Both the position numbers and the translations under genes were made by a program. Below are positions 34,194 to 46,037 of a stretch of DNA of 64,000 bases, piece after piece. The notes beneath the pieces were generated by a model that was not told the origin of the DNA, did no database searches, and saw only the letters and a list, made by a program, of their open reading frames with translations. The stretch covers positions 124,001 through 188,000 of the forward strand of contig NZ_CP111121.1 in assembly GCF_026314945.1 (NCBI RefSeq), in the 5' to 3' direction. The stretch is from Chryseobacterium fluminis. GTDB lineage: Bacteria; Bacteroidota; Bacteroidia; Flavobacteriales; Weeksellaceae. The stretch's first letter is position 1; every line of letters starts with the position of its first letter.

Positions 34194-35449
34194 ATGAGCA
34201 TTGACTTTACAACAGCGACGTTTAAGGATTTTGAGAATATTCCGGACCATAATATGTCCCAGAGGGCTGAGATATTTTATGAGTTCCTGAATCATATGAA
34301 ATCAAATGGTCACATGAATTACAGACTTAAAAATACCACCGGTACCAATTCTGTAGTGAATGTAGATATCAGGAATCAGGAAAAAGATTACGTAAGTTTC
34401 GTTTCCAGTGATTATTTGGGATTTACCCAGCATCCAAAAGTAAAACAGGCTGCGATAGAGGGAATCGAAAAATACGGAACAGGAACGGGAGCGACACCGC
34501 TTATTGGGGGTTATTTTGACTATCACAATAAGCTGGAAAAAAAAATATCTTCCTTTTTTGGAAGAAATGAAGACGAAGCAGCGATCTTCACAACAGGATA
34601 TACAGCCAATAGTGCTACACTGCAGGCTTTGCTGCAGAAAGAAGATATCGCAATTTTAGATATGGCTGTCCACGCCAGCGTACATGAAGGATGTGCTTTT
34701 ACCAATAAAAAAACATTTCCTCATAATAACCTGGAGGCTTTGGAACACATTTTGAAGATTTCAGAAGGCCAGTACCGTACAAAACTTGTGGTAATCGACG
34801 GTGTATATTCACAGGATGGTGATACATCTCATGTGAAAGAGATTTATGCACTGGTGAAAAAATACAATGCGTTCCTGATGGTGGATGATGTACATGGGGT
34901 TGGTATTCTTGGTAAGACAGGGAGGGGAACGCTGGAAGATACGGATCTGCTGGACAAAGTGGATATCATTACCGGGACTTTCAGCAAAACCTTTGGAAAT
35001 CTTGGCGGATATGTCATTGCAGATAAAAAAATTGCAGCCTTTGTGAGATTCCAGTCCCGTCAGCAGATTTTTTCTGCCACAGCACCTCCTTCATCCTTAG
35101 GCATCATCAAAGCGATTGATCTGATTGATGAGGAACCGGAATGGCGGGAAAAGCTCTGGTGGAATATTAATTATTTCAAAAAGGGGCTAAATGACCTTGG
35201 ATTGGATACAGGAACTACCTGTTCGGCTATTGTACCGGTAAAAATAGGGATCCTTATGTAACAGGTGACGTCGGAAGGCTACTAATAGAAAGAGGAATTT
35301 ATACAAATCCTATTCTGTATCCTGCCGTACCGAGGAAAGATGCGCGCATCAGGATGAGTGTAATGGCCAGACATGAGAAAGAACATCTTGATAAAACGCT
35401 AAATGCGTTTGAAGATATAAACAATAAATTGCATATTGCAAAAAAATAA
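34194..35449 (+). CDS. Alpha-oxoamine synthase (serine palmitoyltransferase / cysteate acyltransferase type), frameshifted near the 3' end
   Basis: PLP enzyme of fold type I. GTGTGATPLIGGYFDYHNKLE, the substrate-loop DDVHGVGILGKTGRG, the PLP lysine in GTFSKTFGNLGGY and QIFSATAPPS are all present. It joins an acyl thioester to an amino acid to start sphingoid-type bases. In flavobacteria the two candidates are serine palmitoyltransferase and the cysteate acyltransferase of sulfonolipid (capnine) synthesis. I cannot separate them by eye. As read, the frame stops at 35261 after KIGILM. Adding one G to the GGG at 35247-35249 restores KIGDPYVTGDVGRLLIERG and continues to TAA at 35447-35449, giving about 418 residues, the family's normal length. 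Confidence 0.88.
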
Positions 35450-35455
35450 TATTAT

Positions 35456-36082
35456 ATGCCTAGAAAAGTAGTGCAAGGCCCGATAAGGGATAAGGAAAAA
35501 ACCAAACAAAAGCTTCTTGCAGCCGTTGGAAAAATTTTAAGAGTTAAAGGGTATTCAGGACTTAAAGTAAGTAAAATTGCAGCCGTTGCAGGTTTTGATA
35601 AAAAACTGATTTATGAGTATTTCGGAAGCACCGAAAAACTGATCGATGAGTATATCAGGTCTCAGGATTACTGGAGTAAAATCAATCAGAATATTGAAGT
35701 GGATCTTTCAGATGGCGGTCAGGAACTATCTAAACTGGCGGTGTTAAACCAATTTGAAAGTTTAAAGAAAAATAAAGAACTTCAGAAGATTATTCTTTGG
35801 GAACTTTCCGAAAGTAAACCCATGCTCAGAAAATTAGTGGAACAGCGCGAAGAGGCAGGAGGAATGTTGTTTGAAAATATCACCGATCCCTACTTTGGCG
35901 AAGATGCTACGAGATACCGGGCAATTATGGCCCTTATCATTTCAGGAGCGTATTACTTAAATCTTTACACCGGTTATAATGCCAATAAGTTTTGTGGCAT
36001 TGATATGAAAAGTGACGAGGGCAGACAGGAGGTTGAAAAAGCAATCGTTGAACTTATAGACTTTGCGTATCAGAAAAAATAA
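35456..36082 (+). CDS. TetR/AcrR-family transcriptional regulator
   Basis: 208 residues. N-terminal HTH: TKQKLLAAVGKILRVKGYSG, KVSKIAAVAGFDKKLIYEYFGS, the classical TetR pattern. The C-terminal ligand/dimer domain has no recognisable ligand signature. It starts 6 bases after the inferred stop of the alpha-oxoamine synthase, so the two are almost certainly co-transcribed. A role in membrane-lipid control is plausible from that pairing. Confidence 0.92.
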   Translation: MPRKVVQGPIRDKEKTKQKLLAAVGKILRVKGYSGLKVSKIAAVAGFDKKLIYEYFGSTEKLIDEYIRSQDYWSKINQNIEVDLSDGGQELSKLAVLNQFESLKKNKELQKIILWELSESKPMLRKLVEQREEAGGMLFENITDPYFGEDATRYRAIMALIISGAYYLNLYTGYNANKFCGIDMKSDEGRQEVEKAIVELIDFAYQKK

Positions 36083-36168
36083 CTGCGTGGAAATTTTCCA
36101 GGGCTCAGAAAATGATACATTGTATAAAATTTGAAAACTTTATATTTTCAGATTAGAACTATATTTCT

Positions 36169-36176
36169 TATTTTTG
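36169..36176 (+). promoter_or_regulatory. -7 box immediately before dnaX
   Basis: TATTTTTG fits TAnnTTTG and ends only four bases before the ATG at 36181. With a start site 5-7 bases past the box, the message would begin at or almost at the start codon. Confidence 0.45.
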
Positions 36177-36180
36177 GGCA

Positions 36181-37873
36181 ATGGAAAATTTCATCGTATC
36201 TGCAAGAAAATATCGTCCCCAGGAGTTTGATACTGTTGTGGGGCAATCTCATATTACAGATACCTTAGAACATGCAATTGAAGAAAACCAGTTGGCTCAG
36301 GCCTTACTGTTTTGCGGACCCCGTGGTGTAGGAAAAACGACCTGTGCCAGGATTCTGGCCAGGAAGATTAATGAAAAAGACGGTTCTGTCTCAGAAGATG
36401 GCTTTGCTTATAATATTTATGAATTAGATGCTGCGTCCAATAACTCTGTCGATGACATTCGTGAATTGATCGACCAGGTACGCTTTGCGCCTCAGGTTGG
36501 TAAATACAAAGTATACATTATCGATGAGGTTCATATGCTGTCTTCTGCTGCCTTTAATGCATTCCTTAAGACCCTTGAGGAACCGCCTGCGCATGCCATT
36601 TTTATTCTGGCAACTACAGAAAAGCATAAGATCATTCCCACGATCTTATCACGTTGCCAGATCTATGATTTCAAGCGGATTACCATTGAAAACATTCAGG
36701 GGCATCTGAAAACAATTGCGCAGAAAGAGCATATTCAGTACGAAGATGATGCGCTGTATCTTATTGCTCAGAAAGCAGATGGAGCATTAAGGGACGCGCT
36801 TTCAATTTTTGACAGGCTGTCTACGTTTTCACAGAAAAATATTACCCTGGCCAAGGCGGCAGAGGTATTAAATATTCTGGATTACGATCAGTATCTTACG
36901 ATCGTAGATCTTTCCAAAGAGAATAAGATTCCGGAAGTGCTTTCTGCTTTCAATGAAATTGTAAGAAAAGGTTTCGATCCTCATATTTTTATTGCCGGCC
37001 TCGGAAACCATTTCAGGGATTTAATGATGGCACAGAACGAATCTACCATAGATCTCATAGAAGTGGGAGAGCAGACCAAAATTAAGTTTGTTCAGCAGGC
37101 CCGGGACTGGAATGCCCAACAGCTTATCGATGCTATTGAGATCTGTAATCATGCGGACATCAATTATAAGAATTCTAAAAACCCAAGATTAACGGTGGAG
37201 ATTGCATTGATGCAATTGTCTTCTTTGACGGCTAATGGAGACGTTACAAAAAAAAAAGTTCTTAATACGGGCACCGTTTCTCCATGAAAATCACGAAGTA
37301 AACACTGCTCCGAAAACTCCCGAAAAACCGGCAGAAAGCGCTCAAAAACCTGTTCCTGAAGAAACCGTTGTTCAGGAAGTAAAGAAGACTTCAAAACCCT
37401 TATCAAGATCCGGCAAATCTACCGGCTTCAGTATCAATTCTTTTATCAATAAAGAAGATAAGGTGGAAGCAGATGAAAATGTTACCGTAAAAACAGATCA
37501 TCTTCCGCAAAATCACTTTACCGAAACCGATCTGCAGCAGGAATGGAAACTTCTGTTACAGCAGCTTCAGAGAAAAGATACCTTTGTTTTTAATGCCATC
37601 AAAGGATTTAAGCTTATAAAATCTACTGAAAATCTGATTACCGTGATGTACCCGTCCGATTCCGCAAAAGTAGAGTTTGATAAGATCAGCAGGGAGTTTT
37701 TTAACCATTTCAAAACGAAGGTCCATAATTTTGCCATCGAAGTCGAATACAAAAGAGATTTTGAAAATCTTAAAATCGAAGTGATGACTAAAAGAAAAGT
37801 CTTTGAAAAATTTATCGAGAAAAATCCATTGCTGAAAGACCTGGATGATCTAATGAAATTTGATCTCTCCTGA
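36181..37873 (+). CDS. dnaX: DNA polymerase III gamma/tau subunit, frame split at an A10 tract
   Basis: The N-terminal 368-codon frame has the clamp-loader ATPase: YRPQEFDTVVGQ, Walker A GPRGVGKTTCARI, Walker B IIDEVHML, sensor 1 ILATTEKHKIIPTILSRCQ, and ADGALRDALSIFDRL. It ends at 37287 soon after the run of ten A at 37248-37257. The +1 frame stays open to TAA at 37873 with tau-like text: FLIRAPFLHENHE, a Pro/Glu/Lys linker, then a domain with WKLLLQQLQRKDTFVFNAIKG. Loss of one A joins the frames into ~563 residues (tau), and no loss gives the short gamma form. The tract is at the place where other bacteria make both forms by frameshifting or slippage. It could equally be one miscalled A. 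Confidence 0.9.
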
Positions 37874-37964
37874 TTTGCCTGATCAATATCTGATGATGTT
37901 ATAGGATCATATCTATGTAAACCCTGCAGGCGGACGGCACCGCAAGTGGTACGTGCGGCTGTTG

Positions 37965-38936
37965 TCATCCGGCCTCAATCACTCTCTTTAGCTCATCTAT
38001 CTTTTTGTACATTTTATTGAAGAAAATATTTCTGGCTTTGTTATTGGCCGAAAGTAATTCGGAGTTTTTTAAGATCAGCTCCAGACTCTTCTCGTAATTA
38101 TGACAGACTTTTTCATCTACAGTATAATAATAGCTTAAAATGGTATAGGGCAGGAAAAGGATTTTCTGGTCAAGGTATCTTATAAAAACAGTATTATTCA
38201 TAATCAGCAGATCATTCTGGTACAATCTGAAATAAGCATCTTTTCCATTCTTTTTTTCACGTATTGCTTCACTTTCTATCTGTTTCAGCACGTTAATTAT
38301 TTCTTCACAGATCTTTATCACACTGTCTGTGCTGATCATTTCCAGCTGGTGAAAATAGGTAAGCTGTTCGAGCATAGCATGAATAGTGACATTGCTCCAT
38401 ATTTCTGTGGAACTGACATCGTGATATACTTGGGAAAGCAGAAGCCCTTTCTGTTTCACCTTTTCAGGTACCCGGAATTCTTCAAAACTTATCCTTTTTG
38501 AAAAAAAATCTGCATCCATAAGCTTCAGCCAGGTATATATTTTAAATTTCTGTAGATTTTCAAACCTCATGAAATAGAAAAGGGGAATATCCTTTGCGGA
38601 ATAAATGAATTCTACTTCAGGGATCGCTTTTATTCTTTGAAGTTTTTCGATAGAGGATTCAAAGTACTTTTCCAGATCATCAACATTATAGATATCATGC
38701 ACTTTGTTTACAACCGTATTGTTGAGATCTGAACCATGTAATGAATCCAGGGAAATGCCGAAATGAGAAGCGAGGGTGATGCCTTCATTGAGGGTTATAT
38801 GACTTTTCCCGCTGATTCTGCGGTACGCTGTATCATTAGATAGGGCTAAGGTATCAGTCATCACGTCAACCAGTTTCTTTCTTCCCCCGGATTCTTTTAG
38901 CAGAAGGTCAAAAAGATTTTTCTGATAATTTTTCAT
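37965..38936 (-). CDS. Helix-turn-helix regulator-like protein, 323 residues
   Basis: Residues ~15-60 form a HTH resembling Cro/XRE (LVDVMTDTLALSNDTAYRRISGKSHI, TLNEGITLASHFGISLDSLHG). The remaining ~250 residues are helical and Leu/Glu/Lys-rich with no known enzyme motif (FYFMRFENLQKFKIYTWLKL; FFNKMYKKIDELKRVIE). The design (XRE-like head with a long helical tail) is frequent in Flavobacteriia and mostly uncharacterised. It is divergent from the T9SS/RHS operon at 39084 and may regulate it. Confidence 0.82.
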   Translation of the reverse strand: MKNYQKNLFDLLLKESGGRKKLVDVMTDTLALSNDTAYRRISGKSHITLNEGITLASHFGISLDSLHGSDLNNTVVNKVHDIYNVDDLEKYFESSIEKLQRIKAIPEVEFIYSAKDIPLFYFMRFENLQKFKIYTWLKLMDADFFSKRISFEEFRVPEKVKQKGLLLSQVYHDVSSTEIWSNVTIHAMLEQLTYFHQLEMISTDSVIKICEEIINVLKQIESEAIREKKNGKDAYFRLYQNDLLIMNNTVFIRYLDQKILFLPYTILSYYYTVDEKVCHNYEKSLELILKNSELLSANNKARNIFFNKMYKKIDELKRVIEAG

Positions 38937-39083
38937 TTTTATTGTGCTTTACCAACAAATATATCCAAAAAAAGAAATGCTTGGCTGTATTTTTAGATAA
39001 TTTGTCTGTTCTATGATGTCTGTTAAGACGCATTATCCTTTCCAATCCCATCTGTTTTCGGGATTTTTGTACTGTAAAACAAC

Positions 39084-39527
39084 ATGATGGAAAAAAGATT
39101 ATTCTTTATTTTTCTCCTGTCCTTCACATGTGGAGAATTAAGATCACAGACACTCACTTTTGAATATGAAGATGGAGGAAACCAGGTGATCAGACAATAT
39201 TGTGCCGCTTGTCCCAGATCACAAAAAACGTCTGCTCAGGATCAAAAAACCAGCACCCAGGAATTTCCTCTCCGAATCGGTCAGATTAAGATATATCCTA
39301 ATCCTACAAAGGATAAAGCCAACCTTGTGTGGTCTCCTGAACTGGGAGATATGATTCAGAAAGTTGAATATGTAGCCTATAACTTTACACAATACAGAGA
39401 AATCCCTTTTAGCAAAAGGGAAAATAAGGTCACATTAGATTTATCTGGTCAACCTATAGGAATGTATGTCGTCATTTTTCATCTGAATACAGGAGAAAAA
39501 CTGACCTATAAAGTTTTAAAACAATAA
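39084..39527 (+). CDS. Small secreted protein with T9SS type-A C-terminal sorting domain
   Basis: 147 residues. Signal peptide to ELRSQ (~22). A short mature region with YCAACP follows, then a T9SS type-A sorting domain from ~74 to the end: IKIYPNPTKDKANLVW ... GQPIGMYVVIFHLNTGEKL, closing in TYKVLKQ. The product crosses the outer membrane by type IX secretion. The cargo part is only ~50 residues, so the protein is nearly all sorting signal. It is 38 bases upstream of the RHS gene on the same strand, with a 21-base duplication in between. It may help export or display the RHS protein, which is inference. Confidence 0.88.
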   Translation: MMEKRLFFIFLLSFTCGELRSQTLTFEYEDGGNQVIRQYCAACPRSQKTSAQDQKTSTQEFPLRIGQIKIYPNPTKDKANLVWSPELGDMIQKVEYVAYNFTQYREIPFSKRENKVTLDLSGQPIGMYVVIFHLNTGEKLTYKVLKQ

Positions 39528-39564
39528 ACCAAGTTTTAATTTGAAACAATAAACCAAGTTTTAA
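39519..39564 (+). repeat. 21-base direct repeat, 25-base period
   Basis: AAACAATAAACCAAGTTTTAA occurs at 39519-39539 and again at 39544-39564 (21 bases, exact; written here because it is the whole unit less context). The first copy contains the stop of the T9SS gene and the second abuts the RHS start. Confidence 0.85.
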
Positions 39565-39565
39565 A

Positions 39566-42500
39566 ATGAGAAATATATATTTGATTGCCTTTTTCTTTTT
39601 GTTAACGCAATTCAATGCCCAAGCTGTTGGGGAGACGATAGGTGATTTCTCTGTATCTTCAACAGGAGGCGCCAACTATACCATACTTATTGCCAATCTT
39701 CCAAGTGTAAAAAATGCAGTACCCAATATCTCTTTAAACTATTCCAGTCAAAGTAAAAATGGAATTGCCGGATGGGGATGGAATATTTCAGGAGTATCCT
39801 CTATAACCAGAATTTCAGCAACAAAATTTCATGATGGAGTAATTGACGAAGTCAACTACAATGATAACGACAGGTTTGCATTAGATGGTCAGAGATTAAT
39901 TTTAAAGTCCGGAACATATGGAGGAGATGGTGCAGAATATCAGACTGAAAATTATTCCAATGTTAAGGTAATTTCTTACGGAGTTTCTTCTTATGGAGTA
40001 AATTACAGTCCTTCTTATTTCATAGTGCATTATCCCAACGGAAGTACAGCCACTTATGGTAACCATCCTGATTCCCAGAATCAGCTTGAATGGAAGGTCA
40101 ATCATATTGATGATATAAAATACAACAGGATTGAATTTTCATACTTCAAAGAAAATAATAATATTTATCTGTCTTCTGTAAAATACGGTGGAAATTCGTC
40201 TGTTGGATCTAATCCTATGAACATAATAAACCTTGTCTATAAAAACAGGACAAGAAATGAGCAGATGTATGTATATGGAAGTACCAGCTATGTTACAACA
40301 AAAAAATTGGATAGGGTTGAAGTTTTAGGAAACGGATGGCTTTTCAGAAAATACCAGCTTACTTATGATACAACCTCATTGGGTTACGAAAGACTAACTC
40401 AGGTACAGGAATTTAATGGAAATGGAGAATCTGTAAAACCCATAATCTTTGAATATGATACGACTGAAAATGGAATTATTAATAACCCAAATGCTACGAT
40501 CATTAATGTTTCACCTGCTTATGATTCCAATAATTGGAAATATCTTGCAGGATATTTTGATAATGATGCCTCCATAGACTTTTTTACTTATCCTGATTCA
40601 AAGGATAAACTCTATAGATTCAATTCCAGCCAATTATTAGCTACCCATACTAATGTTTCAGGAAACCTTATTAACGTAGAAAAATTTTCTGATATATTTT
40701 CAACGAAACTACTTCTGACCAATAATAAGTTTAATAATCTTGACGCAGTTACTACAATTGGAACCGGAGATATTATTAATGATCAGGAAGTTATAAAAGT
40801 TAATAATTATATTTCCAATTCAGGGTACAGTTCTTTAGATTTAACCTATACCAAAACCTATAATTTTCCTACTTATACAAATAGTAATTGTTTTGGAGGT
40901 GCTGGAGGGCAGCAGGACAGACAGGCTAAAGTTCCTAAAAGATATTTTTCGGGAGATTTTAATGGCGATGGATTGTCTGACATCCTAACCATTACGCTTC
41001 CATACCAATATCGTTATGTTGCCGATTGTAGCAAGGAGAATTCAAATGCTAAAAATGTACCTGCAGGTTGTTGTACGAAATATGGCAATGTAGATTATTC
41101 ACAAACCTATTTACTGGATTTAACCCACAATTCACCACAAACTCCTGTAAATATTGGAGTCAATTATGTTGTGAAATCTTCTTCCAGAATTTATGTCGGG
41201 GATCTTGAAGGGGATGGAAAGGCTGAACTGTTTATTATGAATGAAGGACAGCTTTATGTTTATGGAATGAAAAACGGAGCTTTTGCGCAGAAAGCCACGT
41301 TTTCAAGTAATTTAATTAATCCCGATTATCCCTATTACCTCGCAGACTTTAATGGAGATGGAAAAACAGATATAATAATCCCAACAGCTAATGCAAGTAC
41401 CAATTGGTATTTTATAATATCTAACGGGCAGTATTTTTCAGGGACTGTAAAAGATATTGGAACTAATTATTTTAAACCTCAAGTCATTAATACCTGTTAT
41501 CCAAATGTTCCTTGCGGGATTATGCTTCAGCAATATTACTACACTTTTACGGATATTAATGGAGATGGCAAAGCAGATATGTTCTATCATGATATCCTTA
41601 CTCCTCATAATGAACCGGGAGCAGGAACGGCAGAGATTGCACCGTATCTTACTTATGGGGATAATTATACCATTAGAGAACGGGGAGGAGTTAAGTACAA
41701 TATGAATCTTGATATCAATGGTCTTCCAGCTTTTTCATCTTATATTGAAGGATGGCAGAATAATTATACGCATGGTGGCGCTACTAATAAAGGAACTCCG
41801 ATATTTTTAAGCAGCCCAAGCATTGCCAATCAGAACTTAGATTATGCTTTTTTCGGAGGAGATAAAATAAAATATATTTCCTTTAAGAAAGATAACAGAG
41901 TAGACACCTCTCTGAAAAGAATAAAGGAGAATGACCTTGTAACAAATATTACGTATGATGCTGTTATGAATAATGGAGCATCCTCCGGAACTTATATTTC
42001 AGATGATTCTGAACAATATCCAACCGTCAGCCTTAATATTGCCCCATCTATAAAGCTGGTAAAGAAAATAGAAAAAAGTTTCAATGGAGAATCCAAGATA
42101 CAGGAATACAGATATAAAGGAGCCGTAGTCAATATGGAAGGTTTAGGATTTATAGGCTTCAAAGGACTTGCGAGATCATCTGTATATGGAGCAAGTGTTC
42201 AGCCACTCTGGACAATCTCTTTACAGAATCCTCAAAAAAGAGGAGCAGTAACTGAAAGCTATGTCCTGAAGTCTGTCGTTGATTTTAATTCACCAGCCAC
42301 ATTTATATCAAAGACCATTACGACTTATAATACGACTTTATCACCTGATAAAGTTTTTATCAACCTTCCAGCACAGGTACAGCAGACAGACAATTTATCA
42401 GGTGTTACAACTAATCAATATTATGATATTTACGACACTTATAATAATCCAAAAAAAACAAGAAATGTAGCTACTGGAGGCGAGAAAACTACATTAATTG

Positions 42501-45500
42501 ATTACGAAGATAACCCTTCGGGAATTGGTAATCAATATTACATTGGAAGACCTGTAAAGAAAACAGAAACTCAAACTTTAGGAAATGATACTTTTTCTAC
42601 GGAAGAACTCTTTTCTTACACGCATGGTTTATTATCCCAAAGCAAGAAAAAAGGAAACAATACAGACTATATTTCTGAGGATTTTGTATATGATGCTTTT
42701 GGTAACAATATAGAGAAAACACTGTCTGCTACCGGTGTTTCTTCAAGAACGGAGAAAAATCAGTATGATCCTTCAGGCAGATTTGCTATCAGAACAACGA
42801 ATATTCAGGGAATTTCTACTTCATATAATTATGATAGTGCCTTTGGTTTGCTGCTATCAACAACTAACCATTTAAACCAGACATTATCATACACTTATGA
42901 CAACTGGCAGAGAAAAGTACAGGATAAAGACATTTATAATAATATTACACAATATTCTTATGAGTGGATCACTTCAGGAGATTTTTCGGGTGGAATCAAA
43001 CTAAAAGTAACTGAAGCAACCGGGGCGACCAAAGAAACTTTATCTGACAATTGGGGAAGAATACGTGTGGAAAGAGGTCTCTCTTTACATGATAAATGGA
43101 TAGAGAAAAGAACAGATTATGATATTCTGGACCAGCCTTTTAAGGTCAGTGAACCTTATTTTTCTATCTCTACCCCTGGCAAATGGACTCTTACAGAATA
43201 TGATGACTATGGAAGAATTGTAAAAACTACTTATCCATCGGGAAAAATCATTACTTCTTCTTACAATGGTCTTTCTGCAACTGTAGTTGACGGGCAAAAA
43301 ACACAAACCATTACAAAGGATTCTTGGGGAAATAAAATAAGAATGTCTGATAATGGAGGAAATTACTTATACCTACTATGCCAATGGAGGTTTAAAATCT
43401 TCAAATTATGCAGGGCACATCGTAAGCATTGAGCAGGATGGCTGGGGTAGAAATATAAAACTGTCAGACCCTTCTGTAGGAGGAGATTATACTTATTTAT
43501 ATGATAATTTAGGACAAATCCTGAAAGAAGAAAATCCTAAAGGCAGAACAGAATATACCTATGACCAGTATGGAAGGGTAAGCAAGAAAAATGTTACTGG
43601 TGACGACACAGATATAAAAGTAAACTACAGCTATAATGCCCAGGGGCTGATAGAAGCAGAAACAGGAACATCCAATGGGATAAACAACTCTTACACCTAC
43701 AAATATGACAGCTTCTACCGTGTATCTGAAAGAGAAGAAAACAATGGAATTGCCACTTTCAAAAAACGTTATACTTATGATGGCTTTGGAAGAATAAAAA
43801 AAGAAATTAAAGAAACCCTTTATGGTTCTGCTTCCAGTATTGTTGAAACTGAAAATAATTATGCCTCGTGCGGAATGCTGGAAAGCATGACTGACAGCAA
43901 TGGGAAATTAATCTGGAAGCTGAACCATATTAATGAAAAAGGACAGGTAGTATCAGCCTACTTCGGAAATGGAACAGAAATTAACAATACCTATAATGGA
44001 AATAATTTTTTAAGTTCAGTACGTCATAAAAATACGGTAAGTGGGATTATTTTAGAGACTCATTATGCTTTCGAAGCGGTTACAGGCCTTTTAAAAAGCA
44101 GAAATAATATGGCTGTTCAGAATGGCTGGTATGAAAATTTTGAATATGATAGCTTACAAAGATTAATATCATGGGCAGATCCTAATGGTACACAATCTCA
44201 AACATATGATAATTACGGAAGAATTAACAATAATAGTGATATTGGAGATTATAAATATGTAGATGGAAACAGATACCGAAAAAAAGAAATTAATTTAAAT
44301 CTATCCGGTAATGCATATTACAGCGTAAATCAACTGCAAAAAATTTCTTATAATGCATACAAAAGTCCTGTCAGTATCATGCAGGATGGGTATGAAATGG
44401 TGAAATTTGGTTATAACATCCATCAGACAAGATCATCGTCACAATATAACTATGATAAAAAGTTTTTGATGTATGGAAAGAATAAAATGTATTCTGATGA
44501 TAGTACTGTTGAGATTGCAGGATACAATTATGCTGGTAAGGTGAGCGGAGGCACTCGCAGAACAAGAATAATCACGTATATAGCAGGTGACCCTTATTCA
44601 GCCCCAGCGATATACATCAAAGATTTCAATGGTTTTGGAGAGGTGATGAGTGAAGGCATCCATTATCTGCACAGAGATTATCAGGGAACTATTTCTGCTA
44701 TTTCAGATCAGGCAGGAAAAGTGGAAGAAAGAAGACTGTTTGATGCCTGGGGTAATTTAGTATATTTTGAAAAAGATGGCGTAAAAGCTGATCTTAAGAA
44801 AGTTGATTTGCTCATTGAAAGAGGTTATACAGGTCATGAACATTTCTTTCAGGTAGGATTAATTCACATGAACGGAAGGATGTATGACCCTAAGCTACAC
44901 ACGTTCTTATCAGTTGATAATTATATTCAGGATCCTTTTAGTACCCAAAATTATAACAGGTTTGGATATGTACTGAACAATCCATTGATGTATACTGATC
45001 CCAGTGGAGAGTTATTCTGGATGGCTATATTAGCAGGGGCTATTATTGGTGCTGTTACGGGCGCTACGAGTTATATTGGTCAGGCAATACAGACCGGAGA
45101 CTGGAACTGGGGACAATTCGGAATGTCGATAGTAGGAGGTGCAGTCACCGGCGCCATTTTAGGAACCATTGCACCCTACGCCGTTCCTACCGGTACGTTA
45201 GGAGGATTTGCTTTTGCAGGATTTGCAGGATCTTTTATGCCAAGTTATAATATGGATTTAGGAAGTGGCTTTAGTATAGGGATTTCACCCAGTATGGCCT
45301 TTGGAAATAGTAGTAGTTTAGGACTAAGCTTGAATATGTCTTACCATAAAGGTCGTTGGGGTCTATCTGCTGGTTTTAGTATCGCTTACCAGGGAAAAGC
45401 AGCGGGAAGTGGAACTTCATTTTGGGAAAGAAGATATTCAGGAGGCATTGGATATGACGACGGAAGGTTTGGGCTATCACTATATTCTACAACTTTTAGA

Positions 45501-46037
45501 GGAGGAGGGTTTGACCAAAGAGTTGGAGGATTAAAAATAAGACATGGTGATTTTAGTTTTAGGTATGAAAATGACGGATGGCCATTTGATAAAAAATTGA
45601 CTGGTTTTGGTTTTAAGAAAATTTGGGGAGATGGTAATGATAGCAATAGAACAGCTGCTTTACATATTGGATATAAACAGTTTGGAATTGGGTTTAATCT
45701 GTTTACAGGTACAAGATATGCTTCTTCTTATGAGGAAAATAATGGACATGATATACAAGAAATGGAATGGACAAATAGAAACGGTCCAAAATATGGAACT
45801 TTTGGAGAATCGTATCCTCATGGGTTTGTAGAAGAAATAGGAACTCCTTATAGGATGGGAGCTGTGTATATGAATGTTGGTGGGATGCGGATGGGACAAG
45901 ATTCTGATTATTTTAGACATAGCATTCAAGATTTAGGTGCACATGACATTAATGACCAACCTGGCTTTCCAATGATGAGCAATGGTTATAATAATTATTT
46001 TCAATATCAAACAATAAATTCATTTACATTATGGTAA
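39566..46037 (+). CDS. SpvB/RHS-repeat polymorphic toxin with type-23 C-terminal domain, one frame break
   Basis: About 2150 residues once the frames are joined. Signal peptide to FNAQA, then a SpvB-like start (GETIGDFSVSSTGGANYTI; GIAGWGWNISGVSSI). Four FG-GAP/VCBS calcium-type motifs follow (DFNGDGLSDIL, DLEGDGKAELF, DFNGDGKTDII, DINGDGKADMF; ~465-670). Many YD repeats follow, then the RHS core end (GHEHFFQVGLIHMNGRMYDP; FGYVLNNPLMYTDPSGE). After a Gly/Ala-rich helix pair, the last ~210 residues resemble polymorphic toxin type 23 (GGIGYDDGRFGLSLYS; FRYENDGWPF; GFNLFTGTR; AHDINDQPGF; closing FQYQT...FTLW). The frame breaks at 43355-43360: one extra base, or two missing, separates IRMSDNG from EITYTYYANGGLKSS. 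Confidence 0.9.

Noticed and set aside
37246..37265. E. coli-type -1 ribosomal frameshift in dnaX
   Set aside because: The -1 frame meets TAA at 37263-37265, three codons on; only loss of one base (or gain of two) reaches tau.
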